A DNA stretch of 6,343 nt from Pseudomonadota bacterium (GTDB lineage: Bacteria > Pseudomonadota > Alphaproteobacteria > Rhizobiales > Rhizobiaceae): assembly GCA_023435335.1 (NCBI GenBank), contig JAEYRU010000217.1, forward strand, positions 1 to 6,343, read 5' to 3'. This document shows positions 6,250-6,343 of this stretch, one piece after another (position 1 is the first letter of the stretch; every line of letters starts with the position of its first letter). The position numbers and the translations under genes are program-made. The notes below the pieces were generated by a model. That model worked only from the letters and a program-made list of their open reading frames with translations, was not told where the DNA came from and did not search any database.

Positions 6250-6343
6250 ATGACCATCACCGCAAATTTACCCGCCGCTGCCGCCCTTTCCGACCACGCT
6301 ACCGCGATCAATTTCGCGCTGGACCACTTGGAGCCGTTCGAGG
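6250..6343 (+). CDS. Start of an unrecognised plus-strand protein, truncated by window edge
   Basis: An ATG at 6250 opens a frame of 31 codons that is still open at the edge, encoding MTITANLPAAAALSDHATAI and then NFALDHLEPFE. GGAG at 6236-6239 lies 10 nt upstream, a usable ribosome binding site. An in-frame TAG at 6157-6159, with no other start codon after it, limits the choice of start. The competing ATG at 6234 in another frame gives an arginine-rich shadow translation. The visible N-terminus has no signal peptide or membrane segment, and I do not recognise a family. It is divergent from the DRL-like gene, so the two could share a control region. The call rests on the ribosome binding site and plausible amino-acid composition only. 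Confidence 0.5.
   Translation, partial: MTITANLPAAAALSDHATAINFALDHLEPFE

Overview
The window is GC-rich, with long overlapping antisense open frames typical of high-GC coding DNA. It looks like an alphaproteobacterial chromosome, most likely Rhizobiales (Mesorhizobium/Brucella-like). Reasons: the oxidoreductase at the right resembles the DXR-like (DRL) family first described in Brucella, and the Wzz/GumC-type exopolysaccharide protein and TTAA-containing intergenic motifs are common in that order. The genus is inference.

Left part (1-3751), a surface-polysaccharide locus. It opens with the C-terminal end of a plus-strand protein resembling the GINT1 N-terminal (GH43-like) domain. Convergent to it is a minus-strand pair: a membrane polysaccharide co-polymerase (Wzz/GNVR type, with a degenerate tyrosine-kinase-like C-terminal domain) followed 92 bp downstream by a GT4 glycosyltransferase. 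The pair probably acts in assembly and export of an exopolysaccharide, lipopolysaccharide or capsule. Polymerase, flippase and outer-membrane exporter genes are not in the window.

Middle (3707-3885), a divergent promoter region between the wzz-type gene and proC. It holds a TTAAC-g-GTTAA inverted repeat and ribosome binding sites for both sides.

Right part (3886-6343), metabolic genes. proC (last step of proline synthesis) runs on the plus strand and meets, tail to tail with a 4-bp stop-codon overlap (CTAG), a minus-strand NAD(P)-dependent oxidoreductase with a homoserine-dehydrogenase-like N-terminal fold and a C-terminal SAF domain. Upstream of the oxidoreductase is a relatively AT-rich divergent region (6024-6249) with a good -35 box and a 35-bp interrupted inverted repeat. 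The start of an unrecognised plus-strand gene follows at 6250 and runs off the edge.

I see no mobile element, tRNA, rRNA or CRISPR array, and no clearly new multi-gene system. The points most worth following up are the degenerate kinase domain of the co-polymerase, the possible DRL (alternative MEP-pathway) enzyme, and the inverted repeat upstream of it.
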